Assembly: GCA_934096815.1 (NCBI GenBank)
Contig: CAKOMY010000002.1
Location: 204,402-268,401 of the forward strand
Length of the DNA stretch: 64,000 nt
From: an uncultured Bacilli bacterium
GTDB lineage: Bacteria > Bacillota_I > Bacilli_A > RF39 > UBA660
Direction of reading: 5' to 3'
Shown here: positions 24,914 to 33,420 of the stretch, one piece after another
Layout of the letters: each line of letters opens with the position of its first letter
How positions within the stretch are numbered: the stretch's first letter is position 1
Position numbers and translations under genes: made by a program
Notes under the pieces: generated by a model
Database searches by the model: none
The model's input: only the letters and a program-made list of their open reading frames with translations
What the model was told of the DNA's origin: nothing

Positions 24914-25271
24914 GAGATTAAAAAAATCATTTGGTTATGCATTTAAAGGAATAGATGATGTTGTTAGTAATGAACCTAATATGAAAATTCATGTTAGTGT
25001 CGCAATACTTGTTATTATGGCTTTTTTACTTAAGATAAGCATGATTGAATGGATTATTTTAGTTTTATTAATAGGATTGGTTTTAGCAGCTGAGGTAATT
25101 AATACGACAATTTAAAACTTAGTTGATATGTATATTAAGGATTATAATGAAAGGGCTAAAGTTGTTAAAGATACAGTTGCCGGAACAGTTTTAATACTTG
25201 CTATAACATCGGCTATTATTGGATTAATGATTTTTATTCTTAAAATTATTTTAGTGGTGGAGAGTTTATGA
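24891..25271 (+). pseudogene. dgkA: Undecaprenol/diacylglycerol kinase with an in-frame stop
   Basis: Reads as DgkA for 74 codons, including E28 (SNEPNMKIH) and AAEVINTTI, then meets TAA at 25113-25115. The frame continues at once with NLVDMYIKDYNERAKVVKDT and VAGTVLILAI to a TGA at 25269, giving a full-length product of 126 residues. The stop replaces the second glutamate of the ExxNTxxE motif, the catalytic position equivalent to E76 of E. coli. One base change (GAA to TAA) explains it. If real, the strain lacks this kinase; a sequencing or assembly error is the main alternative. Confidence 0.85.
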
Positions 25272-25648
25272 AAGATAATTTAAAATTAATTATGAAAAAT
25301 GCTTATGCTAATATTTCTAATTATAAAGTTGCATGTGTAATTGTTATGCAAAATAATCAAGAAGTAATAGGAGTAAATATTGAAAATAAAGATGGTAAAA
25401 GTGGAATGTGTGCAGAACAAGTTGCGATAGCAAATGCATTTAGTGAAGGATTTTCCGTTAAAGATTTTAAAGAAATACATGTAATGGGTTCAAGCAAAGG
25501 AATATGTATGCCATGTTTTATGTGCAGGGAATTGCTACATGAATATTTCTTGCCTGATGCTAAGGTTTTTTGCTATAATAATAGAGGAAAGTGTAAAGAA
25601 TTTACAGTAGCAGATATTTGCCCTTATCCATTTAAATTGGAGGACTAA
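25268..25648 (+). CDS. cdd: Cytidine deaminase
   Basis: A 126-residue zinc enzyme that converts cytidine to uridine. C48-A-E50 and P-C83-x2-C86 supply the three zinc cysteines and the proton-shuttling glutamate of homotetrameric deaminases. The usual substrate motif near the N-terminus is less conserved (KVACVIVMQNN). It sits between dgkA and era, as in B. subtilis, and its stop (TAATG) overlaps the start of a cdd-like paralog. Confidence 0.88.
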   Translation: MKDNLKLIMKNAYANISNYKVACVIVMQNNQEVIGVNIENKDGKSGMCAEQVAIANAFSEGFSVKDFKEIHVMGSSKGICMPCFMCRELLHEYFLPDAKVFCYNNRGKCKEFTVADICPYPFKLED

Positions 25649-26016
25649 TGATAAGAGAATTAGAAAGATTATTAAGTAATTGTTATGCTCCTCATGATAG
25701 TATTTACTATAGCGCTGTAGCAAAGATGAACGATGGAAAGTTATTTGCAGGTGTTATTGTTAAAAATGATATTTTTAGAAGTACAATTTATGCAGAGGAA
25801 GCCGCAATAGCAAACGCAGTAAGTCATGGTTATAGAAAAAAAGATTTTGATAGTTTATATATTATGACAAGTTCTAAAAATTTAAATGATTTAAAAAATA
25901 TTAATAAAAATATGATTAAGGAATTTTATGAAAATGATTGTGAAATATTTTTATATGATATAAATAGAGAAGAAAGAATAATAAAAGTGGGTAATTTAAT
26001 CGAAAATATATATTAG
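25648..26016 (+). CDS. Cytidine deaminase-like protein lacking zinc ligands
   Basis: A 122-residue protein that aligns with the preceding Cdd along its length (YAEEAAIANAVSHGYRKKDF against CAEQVAIANAFSEGFSVKDF). Cys48 is replaced by Tyr and the PCxxC motif is gone, while Glu50 remains. It therefore cannot bind zinc in the usual way and should be catalytically inactive. As cytidine deaminases are oligomers, it may mix with or regulate the active copy. The reading frame is clean and translationally coupled, so it is a maintained gene. Confidence 0.75.
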   Translation: MIRELERLLSNCYAPHDSIYYSAVAKMNDGKLFAGVIVKNDIFRSTIYAEEAAIANAVSHGYRKKDFDSLYIMTSSKNLNDLKNINKNMIKEFYENDCEIFLYDINREERIIKVGNLIENIY

Positions 26017-26027
26017 GATGTGGTAAC

Positions 26028-26909
26028 GTGAAAAGTGGATTTGTAAGTATAATAGGTAGACCAAATACGGGTAAGAGTACCTTAATGAATACAATATTAA
26101 AAAAACATATAGCAATAGTTTCTAATGTTGCTGGAACAACTAGGAACGCAATTCAAGGGGTTTATAATGATAAAGAAACACAAATTATTTTTGTAGACAC
26201 TCCAGGAATTCATAAACCTCAAGATAAATTAGGAAAATATTTAAATAAACAAACTTATGAATCTTTAGAAGATATAGATGCAATTTTATTTGTTGTAGAT
26301 GCATCAGCACCAATTGGAAGAGGAGATAAATTTATATCACAGACTTTTAAAAATATAGAAACACCGGTTATTCTTGTTTTAAATAAAATAGATAAATTAA
26401 GTGATGAACAAATATTAAAATCAATAAATGATTATAAAGAGTTATATGATTTTAGTGATATAGTTCCTATTAGTGCTTTAAAAGATGATAATGTTGAGAG
26501 ATTAATTAAGGTAATTAAAGGGTATTTAACAGATGAAATTAAATACTATGATGATGGAACAATTACTAATACATCGCTTGAATTTATGCTTGGAGAACTT
26601 GTTAGAGAAAAGGTTCTTAATTTAACTGAGGAGGAAGTACCACATTCAGTTACATGTGTTGTTACTCATTTAAAAGATAAAGGCTCTTTAATGGAAGTGT
26701 ATGTTGATATAATAGTTGAGAGAAATAATTTAAAGAAGATAATTATTGGATCACAAGGATCAATGCTTAAACAAATTGGTTCTTTAGCTAGATGTGATAT
26801 GGAAGAATTGCTTGGCAAACAAGTTTATTTAGAATTATACGTTAAAACGATTAAAAATTGGCGTGATAAGGAAAGATACCTAAGTGAATTAGGATTTAAA
26901 GATTTTTAA
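26028..26909 (+). CDS. era: GTPase Era
   Basis: A 293-residue GTPase that binds the 3' end of 16S rRNA during small-subunit assembly. GRPNTGKST (G1), GTTRNAIQGV (switch), DTPGIHKP (G3), NKIDKL (G4) and SALKDDN (G5) are followed by a KH domain (IIGSQGSMLKQIG). Normal length and gene neighbourhood. Confidence 0.97.
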   Translation: MKSGFVSIIGRPNTGKSTLMNTILKKHIAIVSNVAGTTRNAIQGVYNDKETQIIFVDTPGIHKPQDKLGKYLNKQTYESLEDIDAILFVVDASAPIGRGDKFISQTFKNIETPVILVLNKIDKLSDEQILKSINDYKELYDFSDIVPISALKDDNVERLIKVIKGYLTDEIKYYDDGTITNTSLEFMLGELVREKVLNLTEEEVPHSVTCVVTHLKDKGSLMEVYVDIIVERNNLKKIIIGSQGSMLKQIGSLARCDMEELLGKQVYLELYVKTIKNWRDKERYLSELGFKDF

Positions 26910-26929
26910 TAAAAAGGGAGATATGAGTT

Positions 26930-28000
26930 ATGGCAAGATATACAAGATTAGAACAAATTAAGATAGGACAAGATACATTTTATCGTTTATTAGAAACAGA
27001 ATATGGTGATAATGTAAGAGATGAAATGGCAAAAAAATATGGAGTTACTAAAGGTAATATCTCAACATATTTAAATATGTTTAAAAGAAATGTTGTTGAA
27101 CCAAAACCAAGTAAAGATGAGTTACGTATTTTGGATAAATTTTATTCTAGAAAATGTCAAAAAAAATTAATAGAATATAATACTCAAAAGGAACCGTTTT
27201 TAGTAAATATGTTATTAAGTGCTAAAGATGATAAAGATTATTTAGCTATAAATGATGGAGTAAATTTAACAACTATTAAAAATTGTGTTTCATCTTATGC
27301 AAAAAATCATCCAGAAGAGCAAGAGTTAGTATATGCTAAATTAGAAAAATTAATGCTTTTAAGAAACAAAAAAATTAAAGAAAAACAAGATGAGAGAATG
27401 GATGAAAATAATAAAGCACGCTATGCAAGAATAGAACATGTTTTGAGAGGTTTTGTTGATGGTGTTGATTATTATCCAAATGAAATATTTAAAAAAGATA
27501 ATATGACTCAAGGAACATTTAAATCATTAATTGAACTTGCTTATAAGGAAAACAATATTGAAATTATAAATTTATATAAGGAATATTGTAGACAATTAAA
27601 AATAAGAGAATTGGATTTTAAAAATTTATGTGAAGATGTATATTTATCCATATTAAATGGAAAATATAAAAATATTTTAGATTTTTATCGTGCTACTCAT
27701 GTAACTATAAAAAAGTTTAAACTATTTATGATTATTTCTAATAAACGTGGGTTAATATCTGGTACTGTTATGACAGTTATAAATGAATTTTTAAATAAGT
27801 TTATAATTGGAACATATGAATTTAAAAGTATGGAAGAAGCAACTCAAAATATTCATTATAGTTATAATGGTGAAGAACTTACTTCTGAAATGATTATAAA
27901 TCTTTGTGCTGAATTATTTGAACAAGATATTCCAATTAATCAAAATTCAATCATTTATTTATTTCAAGAAAAAGTGAACAAAAAAGTGAATAAAAGATAA
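26930..28000 (+). CDS. Unknown protein with N-terminal helix-turn-helix-like region
   Basis: A 356-residue, mostly helical, basic protein, inserted between era and yqzL-recO. The start (TFYRLLETEYGDNVRDEMAK, then KYGVTKGNISTYLNMFKRN) looks like a helix-turn-helix. Two further regions (about 75-120 and 165-215) resemble one another loosely (YLAINDGVNLTTIKNCVSSY and YYPNEIFKKDNMTQGTFKSL), suggesting repeated helix-turn-helix-type units. No signal peptide or membrane helix. Related proteins may occur elsewhere in the genome; I do not recognise the family. A good ribosome site (AAAGGGAG) and clean frame support it as a real gene. Confidence 0.7.
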   Translation: MARYTRLEQIKIGQDTFYRLLETEYGDNVRDEMAKKYGVTKGNISTYLNMFKRNVVEPKPSKDELRILDKFYSRKCQKKLIEYNTQKEPFLVNMLLSAKDDKDYLAINDGVNLTTIKNCVSSYAKNHPEEQELVYAKLEKLMLLRNKKIKEKQDERMDENNKARYARIEHVLRGFVDGVDYYPNEIFKKDNMTQGTFKSLIELAYKENNIEIINLYKEYCRQLKIRELDFKNLCEDVYLSILNGKYKNILDFYRATHVTIKKFKLFMIISNKRGLISGTVMTVINEFLNKFIIGTYEFKSMEEATQNIHYSYNGEELTSEMIINLCAELFEQDIPINQNSIIYLFQEKVNKKVNKR

Positions 28001-28037
28001 ATTAAGTTCCCAATATATAAATAGAAAGGGAATTTAT

Positions 28038-28115
28038 ATGACAAAAAAAGAAGCTTGGGATAAATTTAAAGAAACTGGCGAAATTAAATATTATATGATA
28101 TATAAAAGAGGTTAG
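28038..28115 (+). CDS. yqzL: YqzL-like small protein
   Basis: A 25-residue ORF starting MTKKEAWDKFKETGEIKYYM behind AGAAAGGGAA. The W-x2-F-x2-TG-x-I-x2-Y pattern matches B. subtilis YqzL (WKVFSQTGNIDTYLLFK), which also sits between era and recO. Function unknown. Confidence 0.8.
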   Translation: MTKKEAWDKFKETGEIKYYMIYKRG

Positions 28116-28121
28116 AATTAT

Positions 28122-28847
28122 ATGTTAAAGCAAGTAGAAGGAATTATAGCAAGTAGCGTTAATTATGGTGAAACAAGTAAAATAGTTAATATTTTAACTA
28201 AAGAGGGAATGATTGGTGCGATTGCCAAGGGAGCTAAAAATATTAAAAGTCCTCTTAGAAGTTTTACAGTTAATTTAACTTATGGTTCTTTCTATTTATA
28301 TTATAACGATAATAAATTAAGTACTTTAAAAAGTGCCGATATAATTTGTGAATTTAAAAATATAAAAAAGGACATAATCTTGATAAGTTATATGTCTTTT
28401 TTAATTGATTTAGCAACTCAGGTTATGAAACAAAATAATGATGAAGAAATATACAATTTATTAGTTACTACTTTATATAAAATAGATGAAGGATTAAATC
28501 CAATGGTTATGACAAATATTTTAGAACTTAAATATTTAGATTATTTGGGAGTTGGGTTTGATTTTAATACATGTTGTAAATGTGGAAAGAAAAGCAATAT
28601 AGTTACGATAGATCCTGATGCAGGAGGATATATTTGTAAAAATTGTTATACTAATGAGATTATTTATGATAGTAAAACTTTAAAAATGCTTAGAATGTAT
28701 TATTTAGTTGATATAAAATCTATAAGTGAATTAAAGATAAGTGATAACGTAGTTAAAAATATTAATTACTTTGTTAATACATATTATGATAGATATACTG
28801 GATTATATTTAAAAAGTAAAAAGTTTTTAAATGAATTAATTAATTAA
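28122..28847 (+). CDS. recO: DNA repair protein RecO
   Basis: A 241-residue recombination mediator that loads RecA with RecR. An N-terminal OB fold (GIIASSVNYGETSKIVNILT) is followed by a helical domain with a zinc site (CCKCGKKSNIVTIDPDAGGY, then ICKNC). Translationally close to yqzL (6 bases). Confidence 0.93.
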   Translation: MLKQVEGIIASSVNYGETSKIVNILTKEGMIGAIAKGAKNIKSPLRSFTVNLTYGSFYLYYNDNKLSTLKSADIICEFKNIKKDIILISYMSFLIDLATQVMKQNNDEEIYNLLVTTLYKIDEGLNPMVMTNILELKYLDYLGVGFDFNTCCKCGKKSNIVTIDPDAGGYICKNCYTNEIIYDSKTLKMLRMYYLVDIKSISELKISDNVVKNINYFVNTYYDRYTGLYLKSKKFLNELIN

Positions 28848-28865
28848 AAATAAACAGCTGTTTGC

Positions 28866-28895
28866 TTGACTCTAGTATAAAATATATTTTATAAT
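28866..28895 (+). promoter_or_regulatory. Promoter of glycine-rich protein 1
   Basis: TTTGCTTGACT holds the -35 (TTGACT), an 18-base spacer and TATAAT follow. Confidence 0.7.
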
Positions 28896-28919
28896 TAGTT
28901 AAGAATAGGAGTTACGAAT

Positions 28920-30230
28920 GTGAAAAATAAATTTTTAAGTTTTATAAATAAATCAAAGAATATAAAAATATTAATTTTTTGTGTTTTAATGACAATTATT
29001 TTTTATTCTGGTTATGAATTATCTATACATATTCAAAATAAAAAAGAAAAAGTAAGTGAAAACATAGCAATTAATACAATTGGCATAGATAATACTGATA
29101 ATTTAAATATTATAGCTTATGTTGAAGGAATAAAGGCAACTGAGGCTCCTACAGGATGTGCTTATTCTACAACTGTTAAAATATATAATGGCAATAAAGA
29201 AATAACTGCAAATAAGGCATATATGACATGTAATTATTTAACTGGAAAGTGGTCATTAAATTTAAAAGATGTTGATGAAATACCTAAAACAATAAAAATA
29301 GATTTTAACAAGTTAAATATTCCTGATGATGCATTTGTAACTAATTTTGAGTATATTGCTCCATCTGATACTGTAACAGAACCTTATTATACATATAGGG
29401 TATACACTACTGGTTATTATAAATTAGAAACATGGGGTGCACAAGGACACAAAGGTGGTCGTGGTGGGTACTCTGTTGGTGTTGCTAAATTAAATGAAGG
29501 AGATTTACTATATATTTATGTAGGTGGTGGTGCTACTAGTGGTACAGGAGGATATAATGGTGGAGGAACGCGAAGAAGATATGTAACTGGACCTGGGTAT
29601 GTAACTCAATCTTCTGGTGGTGGCGGAGGTGCCACTCATATTGCTACGAAAAGTGGTTTATTAAAGAATTTATCTGATAATATTGATTCGATTATAATGG
29701 TTGCTGGCGGCGGTGGAGGTGGCTATGTAGATAAAACATCTACATCGACTACTGGTATGACTTATGGCAGTGGCGGCGGTTATACTGGGACATATTCGAG
29801 AAGAGCAACAAATTCAGGTGGTGATAGTGCACAAGCTAAAGGTGGATCGCAAACTGCTGGTGGAAATAAAAATGCTGGATTTGGTTATGGTGCTACCACT
29901 TCAGCATCAGCTGGTGGCGGTGGCTTCTATGGCGGAGCAGGTGGCGGTGTTGTTGGATCAACTGAATATAATGGTGCCGGTGGTTCTGGCTATATTAATT
30001 CTAGTTATTTACTATCTGGAATAAGATTTATGTTTTGTTCTGGATGTTTAGAAAGTAAAGATGATGGAATATTTACTATTAATGTTCACGGATCTTCAAC
30101 AATTAGGGATACTCAAAGTTGTCCAAATGGTTATTCTGCTGATCCAATAAGCAAATGTACAAAACTAGGCGACGGTCATGCACGTATTACTTATTTAAAT
30201 AATTTTGAGGCGGAATTACCAACTAATTGA
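28920..30230 (+). CDS. Exported glycine-rich protein with ALK/LTK-type domain, copy 1
   Basis: A 436-residue protein starting at GTG 28920. A signal anchor helix lies at about 16-34. A beta-rich linker to about 150 follows. From TGYYKLETWGAQG on there is a glycine-rich domain with GGRGGYSVG, GGYNGGGT, SGGGGGATHIA, IIMVAGGGGGG and GGFYGGAGGG, ending GHARITYL. This pattern is the glycine-rich domain known from animal ALK/LTK receptors and from many bacterial surface proteins. Four late cysteines may form disulfides. It is a close paralog of the next gene; the segment 29700-29850 is nearly identical to 31510-31660. Confidence 0.78.
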   Translation: MKNKFLSFINKSKNIKILIFCVLMTIIFYSGYELSIHIQNKKEKVSENIAINTIGIDNTDNLNIIAYVEGIKATEAPTGCAYSTTVKIYNGNKEITANKAYMTCNYLTGKWSLNLKDVDEIPKTIKIDFNKLNIPDDAFVTNFEYIAPSDTVTEPYYTYRVYTTGYYKLETWGAQGHKGGRGGYSVGVAKLNEGDLLYIYVGGGATSGTGGYNGGGTRRRYVTGPGYVTQSSGGGGGATHIATKSGLLKNLSDNIDSIIMVAGGGGGGYVDKTSTSTTGMTYGSGGGYTGTYSRRATNSGGDSAQAKGGSQTAGGNKNAGFGYGATTSASAGGGGFYGGAGGGVVGSTEYNGAGGSGYINSSYLLSGIRFMFCSGCLESKDDGIFTINVHGSSTIRDTQSCPNGYSADPISKCTKLGDGHARITYLNNFEAELPTN

Positions 30231-30259
30231 TAGTATTATTTTTAATACTATCTTTTTTG
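30229..30259 (+). terminator. Terminator between the glycine-rich genes
   Basis: GATAGTATT, attttt, AATACTATC, TTTTTT. Confidence 0.9.
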
Positions 30260-30278
30260 TAAATAGATAATTGTTTGC

Positions 30279-30308
30279 TTGACGCATGAACTAAATATTT
30301 TATATAAT
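30279..30308 (+). promoter_or_regulatory. Promoter of glycine-rich protein 2
   Basis: TTTGCTTGACG holds TTGACG (30279-30284); after an 18-base spacer comes TATAAT (30303-30308). Confidence 0.75.
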
Positions 30309-30332
30309 TATGTAAGGATAGAGGTCATAAAT

Positions 30333-32015
30333 ATGAAATTAAAAAATTATATAAGAAAATTATTTAATGATTTTAACTCTAATAAAAAGTTAAAAACTTT
30401 AACAGCCTATGTTGCTTTGTTGGGATTTATATTTACTTTAGGTTATTCTGTATCGGTATTTAATCAAAATAAAAAGACTGAATTAATAAATATTAATATA
30501 AATGGTTTAGTTTATAATATGACTACAAATAGTGGTGAATCTGATGATAGAATTTTACAGTTAAAAGCTAATCAAATAGAAAGATTTAATATTACATTAA
30601 CAAATTTAAATAATATTAGTACAAAATACGAATTAATATATGATATTTGTTCTGATTCAAATTGTACTTCATTTGTCGATTATAATAAAAATATATCTGT
30701 AACGTGGAATGATGAAGGTGAATCAATAAGTGGTTCTATTGATGCTGGAACGAATAATGCGAAAATTATTAAAATTTATACTCAAAATCAAGCTAGTGAA
30801 AATTTATATATTAAATTAAATTTAAATGCTGGTTATACATGGAATGATTTGACTCTAAAAAATCAGATTAGTACATCTGGATTTGAGGTTGGTAATAATG
30901 TTGATATTATTGCATATGTTGATGGAGTTAAGGTTAATCAAATGCCGACAGGTTGTGGTTATACAGCAAGTGTTAAGGCATATAGTGGAACAAGTGAAAT
31001 AACAACAGGTAAAGCTGAAATGACATGTAATTATTTAAATGATAAATGGACATTGAATTTACAAGATGTAAGTGATTTACCTACAAAGGTAAGAGTTGAT
31101 TTTACAACTTCGGATATTCCAGCTGATGCATATGTAACAAATTTAGAATATAAAGATCCTTCAACTGATGAGCCTTTTCCATATTATACTTATCGCATAT
31201 ATAAAACTGGTTATTATAAATTAGAAACATGGGGTGCACAGGGACATCATGGTGGACGTGGTGGTTATTCTGAAGGTATTGCAAAGCTAACTGCAGGTCA
31301 ATTATTATATATTTATATTGGTAGTACTACTGATGGAGGAACTGGAGGATATAATGGTGGTGGAACGCGAAGTAGGTATATAACGGGTTCTGGAAATGTA
31401 ATTCAATCTAACGGAGGTGGTGGCGGTGCTACCCATATTGCTTTGAAAAGCGGATTATTAAAGAATTTAGCTGATAATATTGATTCAATTATAATGGTTG
31501 CTGGTGGCGGAGGCGGTGGCTATGTAGATAAAACATCTACATCGACTACTGGTATGACTTATGGCAGCGGTGGCGGTTATACTGGGACATCTTCGAGAAG
31601 AGCGACAAATTCAGGTGGTGATAGTGGTCAAGCTAAAGGTGGATCGCAAACCGCTGGTGGAAATAAAAATGCTGGATTTGGTTATGGTGCTAACACATCA
31701 TCATCGGCTGGCGGAGGCGGCTTCTATGGCGGAGCTGGCGGCGGTGTTATTGGATCACAGGAATATAATGGTGGCGGCGGTTCTGGCTATATTAATTCAA
31801 CCTACTTACTATCTGGGAAAAGATTTATGTTTTGCTCTGGATGTTCAGAAAGTAAGGATGATGGAATATATACTGTTAATGTTCATGGAACTTCAACACT
31901 TAGAGATACTGAAAATTGTCCAAATGGTTATTCCTCTAATCCTGTAAGCAGGTGTGCTAAGTTAGGAAATGGTCACGCAAGAATAACTTATTTGAAAGAT
32001 TATGTTGAAGAATAA
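30333..32015 (+). CDS. Exported glycine-rich protein with ALK/LTK-type domain, copy 2
   Basis: A 560-residue paralog of the previous gene with an extra beta-rich domain. Start set at ATG 30333 behind GAGGTCATAA; an upstream frame extension would include the promoter. It has a signal anchor (about 23-43), then a domain absent from copy 1 (about 45-190) with a cysteine pair (CSDSNC). The shared linker (VDIIAYVDGVK, CGYTASVKAYSG) and the glycine-rich domain (YKLETWGAQGHHGGRGG to GHARITYL) follow. Such domains are probably adhesive or ligand-binding on the cell surface; the specific role is unknown. Confidence 0.78.
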   Translation: MKLKNYIRKLFNDFNSNKKLKTLTAYVALLGFIFTLGYSVSVFNQNKKTELINININGLVYNMTTNSGESDDRILQLKANQIERFNITLTNLNNISTKYELIYDICSDSNCTSFVDYNKNISVTWNDEGESISGSIDAGTNNAKIIKIYTQNQASENLYIKLNLNAGYTWNDLTLKNQISTSGFEVGNNVDIIAYVDGVKVNQMPTGCGYTASVKAYSGTSEITTGKAEMTCNYLNDKWTLNLQDVSDLPTKVRVDFTTSDIPADAYVTNLEYKDPSTDEPFPYYTYRIYKTGYYKLETWGAQGHHGGRGGYSEGIAKLTAGQLLYIYIGSTTDGGTGGYNGGGTRSRYITGSGNVIQSNGGGGGATHIALKSGLLKNLADNIDSIIMVAGGGGGGYVDKTSTSTTGMTYGSGGGYTGTSSRRATNSGGDSGQAKGGSQTAGGNKNAGFGYGANTSSSAGGGGFYGGAGGGVIGSQEYNGGGGSGYINSTYLLSGKRFMFCSGCSESKDDGIYTVNVHGTSTLRDTENCPNGYSSNPVSRCAKLGNGHARITYLKDYVEE

Positions 32016-32027
32016 AATAATAAATTG

Positions 32028-32056
32028 ATGGCACCTATAAATGCTATCTTTTTATA
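32028..32056 (+). terminator. Terminator after glycine-rich protein 2
   Basis: GATGGCA and TGCTATC pair with one G-T, followed by TTTTTAT. Confidence 0.6.
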
Positions 32057-32075
32057 ATTGTTAGAGGTGAATTAA

Positions 32076-33158
32076 ATGAAACACATGTATATTCATATCC
32101 CATTTTGCAGTCATATTTGTTCCTATTGTGATTTTTGTAAAATGTTTAAGAATGATGAAATGATAGACAAATATTTAGATGTTTTAAGGAAAGAAATTGA
32201 TGAATACTATAATGATGAAGAGATGGAAACCGTCTATATTGGTGGAGGAACGCCATCTTGTTTAAATAGTAATCAGTTAAATAAATTGTTTAGTATATTA
32301 AGTGATGTTAAAGTAAAAAAAGATTATGAATATACTTTTGAATGTAATCCTTGTGATATAAATGAAGAATTAATTGATATATTGGTTAAAAATAAAGTTA
32401 ATAGATTAAGTATTGGTATTGAGTCTTTTGATATAGATAATCTTGGTTTTATGGAAAGAAAAGTAGAGTTTAAAGATATTCAAAATAAAATTAATATGAT
32501 AAGAAATAAGGGAATAAATAATATTAATTTAGATTTAATTTATGGAATTCCTGAAGAAAATATTAAAACTTTGAAAAAGGATCTTTTGCTTCTAGTTAAG
32601 TTAAAACCTAATCATATAAGTACTTATTCATTACAAATAGAAAAACATACTAAAATATATAATGAAGGAATTAATCCTATAAATGAAGACTTAGATTCTA
32701 AAATGTATTTTACTATTATTAATTATTTAAAAAAACATAAATATAATCATTATGAGATAAGTAATTTTGCTTTAAAGGGGTATGAATCAAGACATAATTT
32801 AAGTTACTGGAATAATGAAGAGTATTATGGATTTGGTCTTGGTGCTTCAGGTTATATTGATGGATTTAGATATGATAATACTAGAAATTTAAGTAGATAT
32901 ATAAGTGGGGATTATCATTTAAATGAAAGCTTGTTAAGTTTAGAAGATAAAATGTATGATAAGGTTATGCTTGGATTAAGAAAGATGAAAGGAATTAATT
33001 TAAAAGAATTTGAGGACAAATATGGGGTTAAATTTGAAGATAAATATGATATAGATAGTTTAATTAAGAATAAAGAATTAATTATTAAAGATGGATATGT
33101 ATTTATAAGTCCTAAATATTTATATTTGATTAATGAGATATTGATAAAAATTTTGTAA
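32076..33158 (+). CDS. hemW: Radical SAM protein HemW
   Basis: A 360-residue radical SAM enzyme of the HemW (HemN-like) group. The 4Fe-4S ligands are C11-x3-C15-x2-C18, with a further C21, as is typical. YIGGGTPSCL is the SAM-binding glycine motif; NRLSIGIESF and DLIYGIPEEN follow. The C-terminal winged-helix ends LYLINEILIKIL. HemW is thought to be a haem chaperone rather than coproporphyrinogen oxidase. In B. subtilis it lies by hrcA/dnaK and lepA; here it stands alone between surface-protein genes. Confidence 0.88.
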   Translation: MKHMYIHIPFCSHICSYCDFCKMFKNDEMIDKYLDVLRKEIDEYYNDEEMETVYIGGGTPSCLNSNQLNKLFSILSDVKVKKDYEYTFECNPCDINEELIDILVKNKVNRLSIGIESFDIDNLGFMERKVEFKDIQNKINMIRNKGINNINLDLIYGIPEENIKTLKKDLLLLVKLKPNHISTYSLQIEKHTKIYNEGINPINEDLDSKMYFTIINYLKKHKYNHYEISNFALKGYESRHNLSYWNNEEYYGFGLGASGYIDGFRYDNTRNLSRYISGDYHLNESLLSLEDKMYDKVMLGLRKMKGINLKEFEDKYGVKFEDKYDIDSLIKNKELIIKDGYVFISPKYLYLINEILIKIL

Positions 33159-33420
33159 ATAAATAATTATATTGGAAAAATAGTTTATATTAAAGATATC
33201 ATATTTGCAACAGGTAAAATTAAATTGGATTATACTTATGGGCTTATCAATTTAAGAAATGTCTATATAGGTATTAGAATATCAACTAAGTAAATGATAA
33301 ACAAACAAAATATTGCAAATATTCATATAAACGAAAATAAAGTCATATAATGTATAAAAAATAGGTATTTGTTTTTCTAAAAATATATGATAAACTTATA
33401 TATAGTAAAGAGGTATGTAA
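33159..33420. other. Gap after hemW with a short open remnant
   Basis: The hemW frame stays open for 44 codons after its stop (33159-33293; encodes GKIVYIKDIIFATGKIKLDY and more) but has no start codon or ribosome site. It may be a gene fragment. The rest is AT-rich with no clear element other than the upstream region of the next gene. Confidence 0.3.

Noticed and set aside
29764..31947. Alternative-frame ORFs inside the glycine-rich genes (for example 31561-31947)
   Set aside because: Gly codons (GGN runs) leave other frames open by composition; no ribosome sites and no sensible protein.
33159..33293. A small gene after hemW
   Set aside because: The frame is open for 44 codons but lacks a start codon and ribosome site; more likely a fragment or chance.
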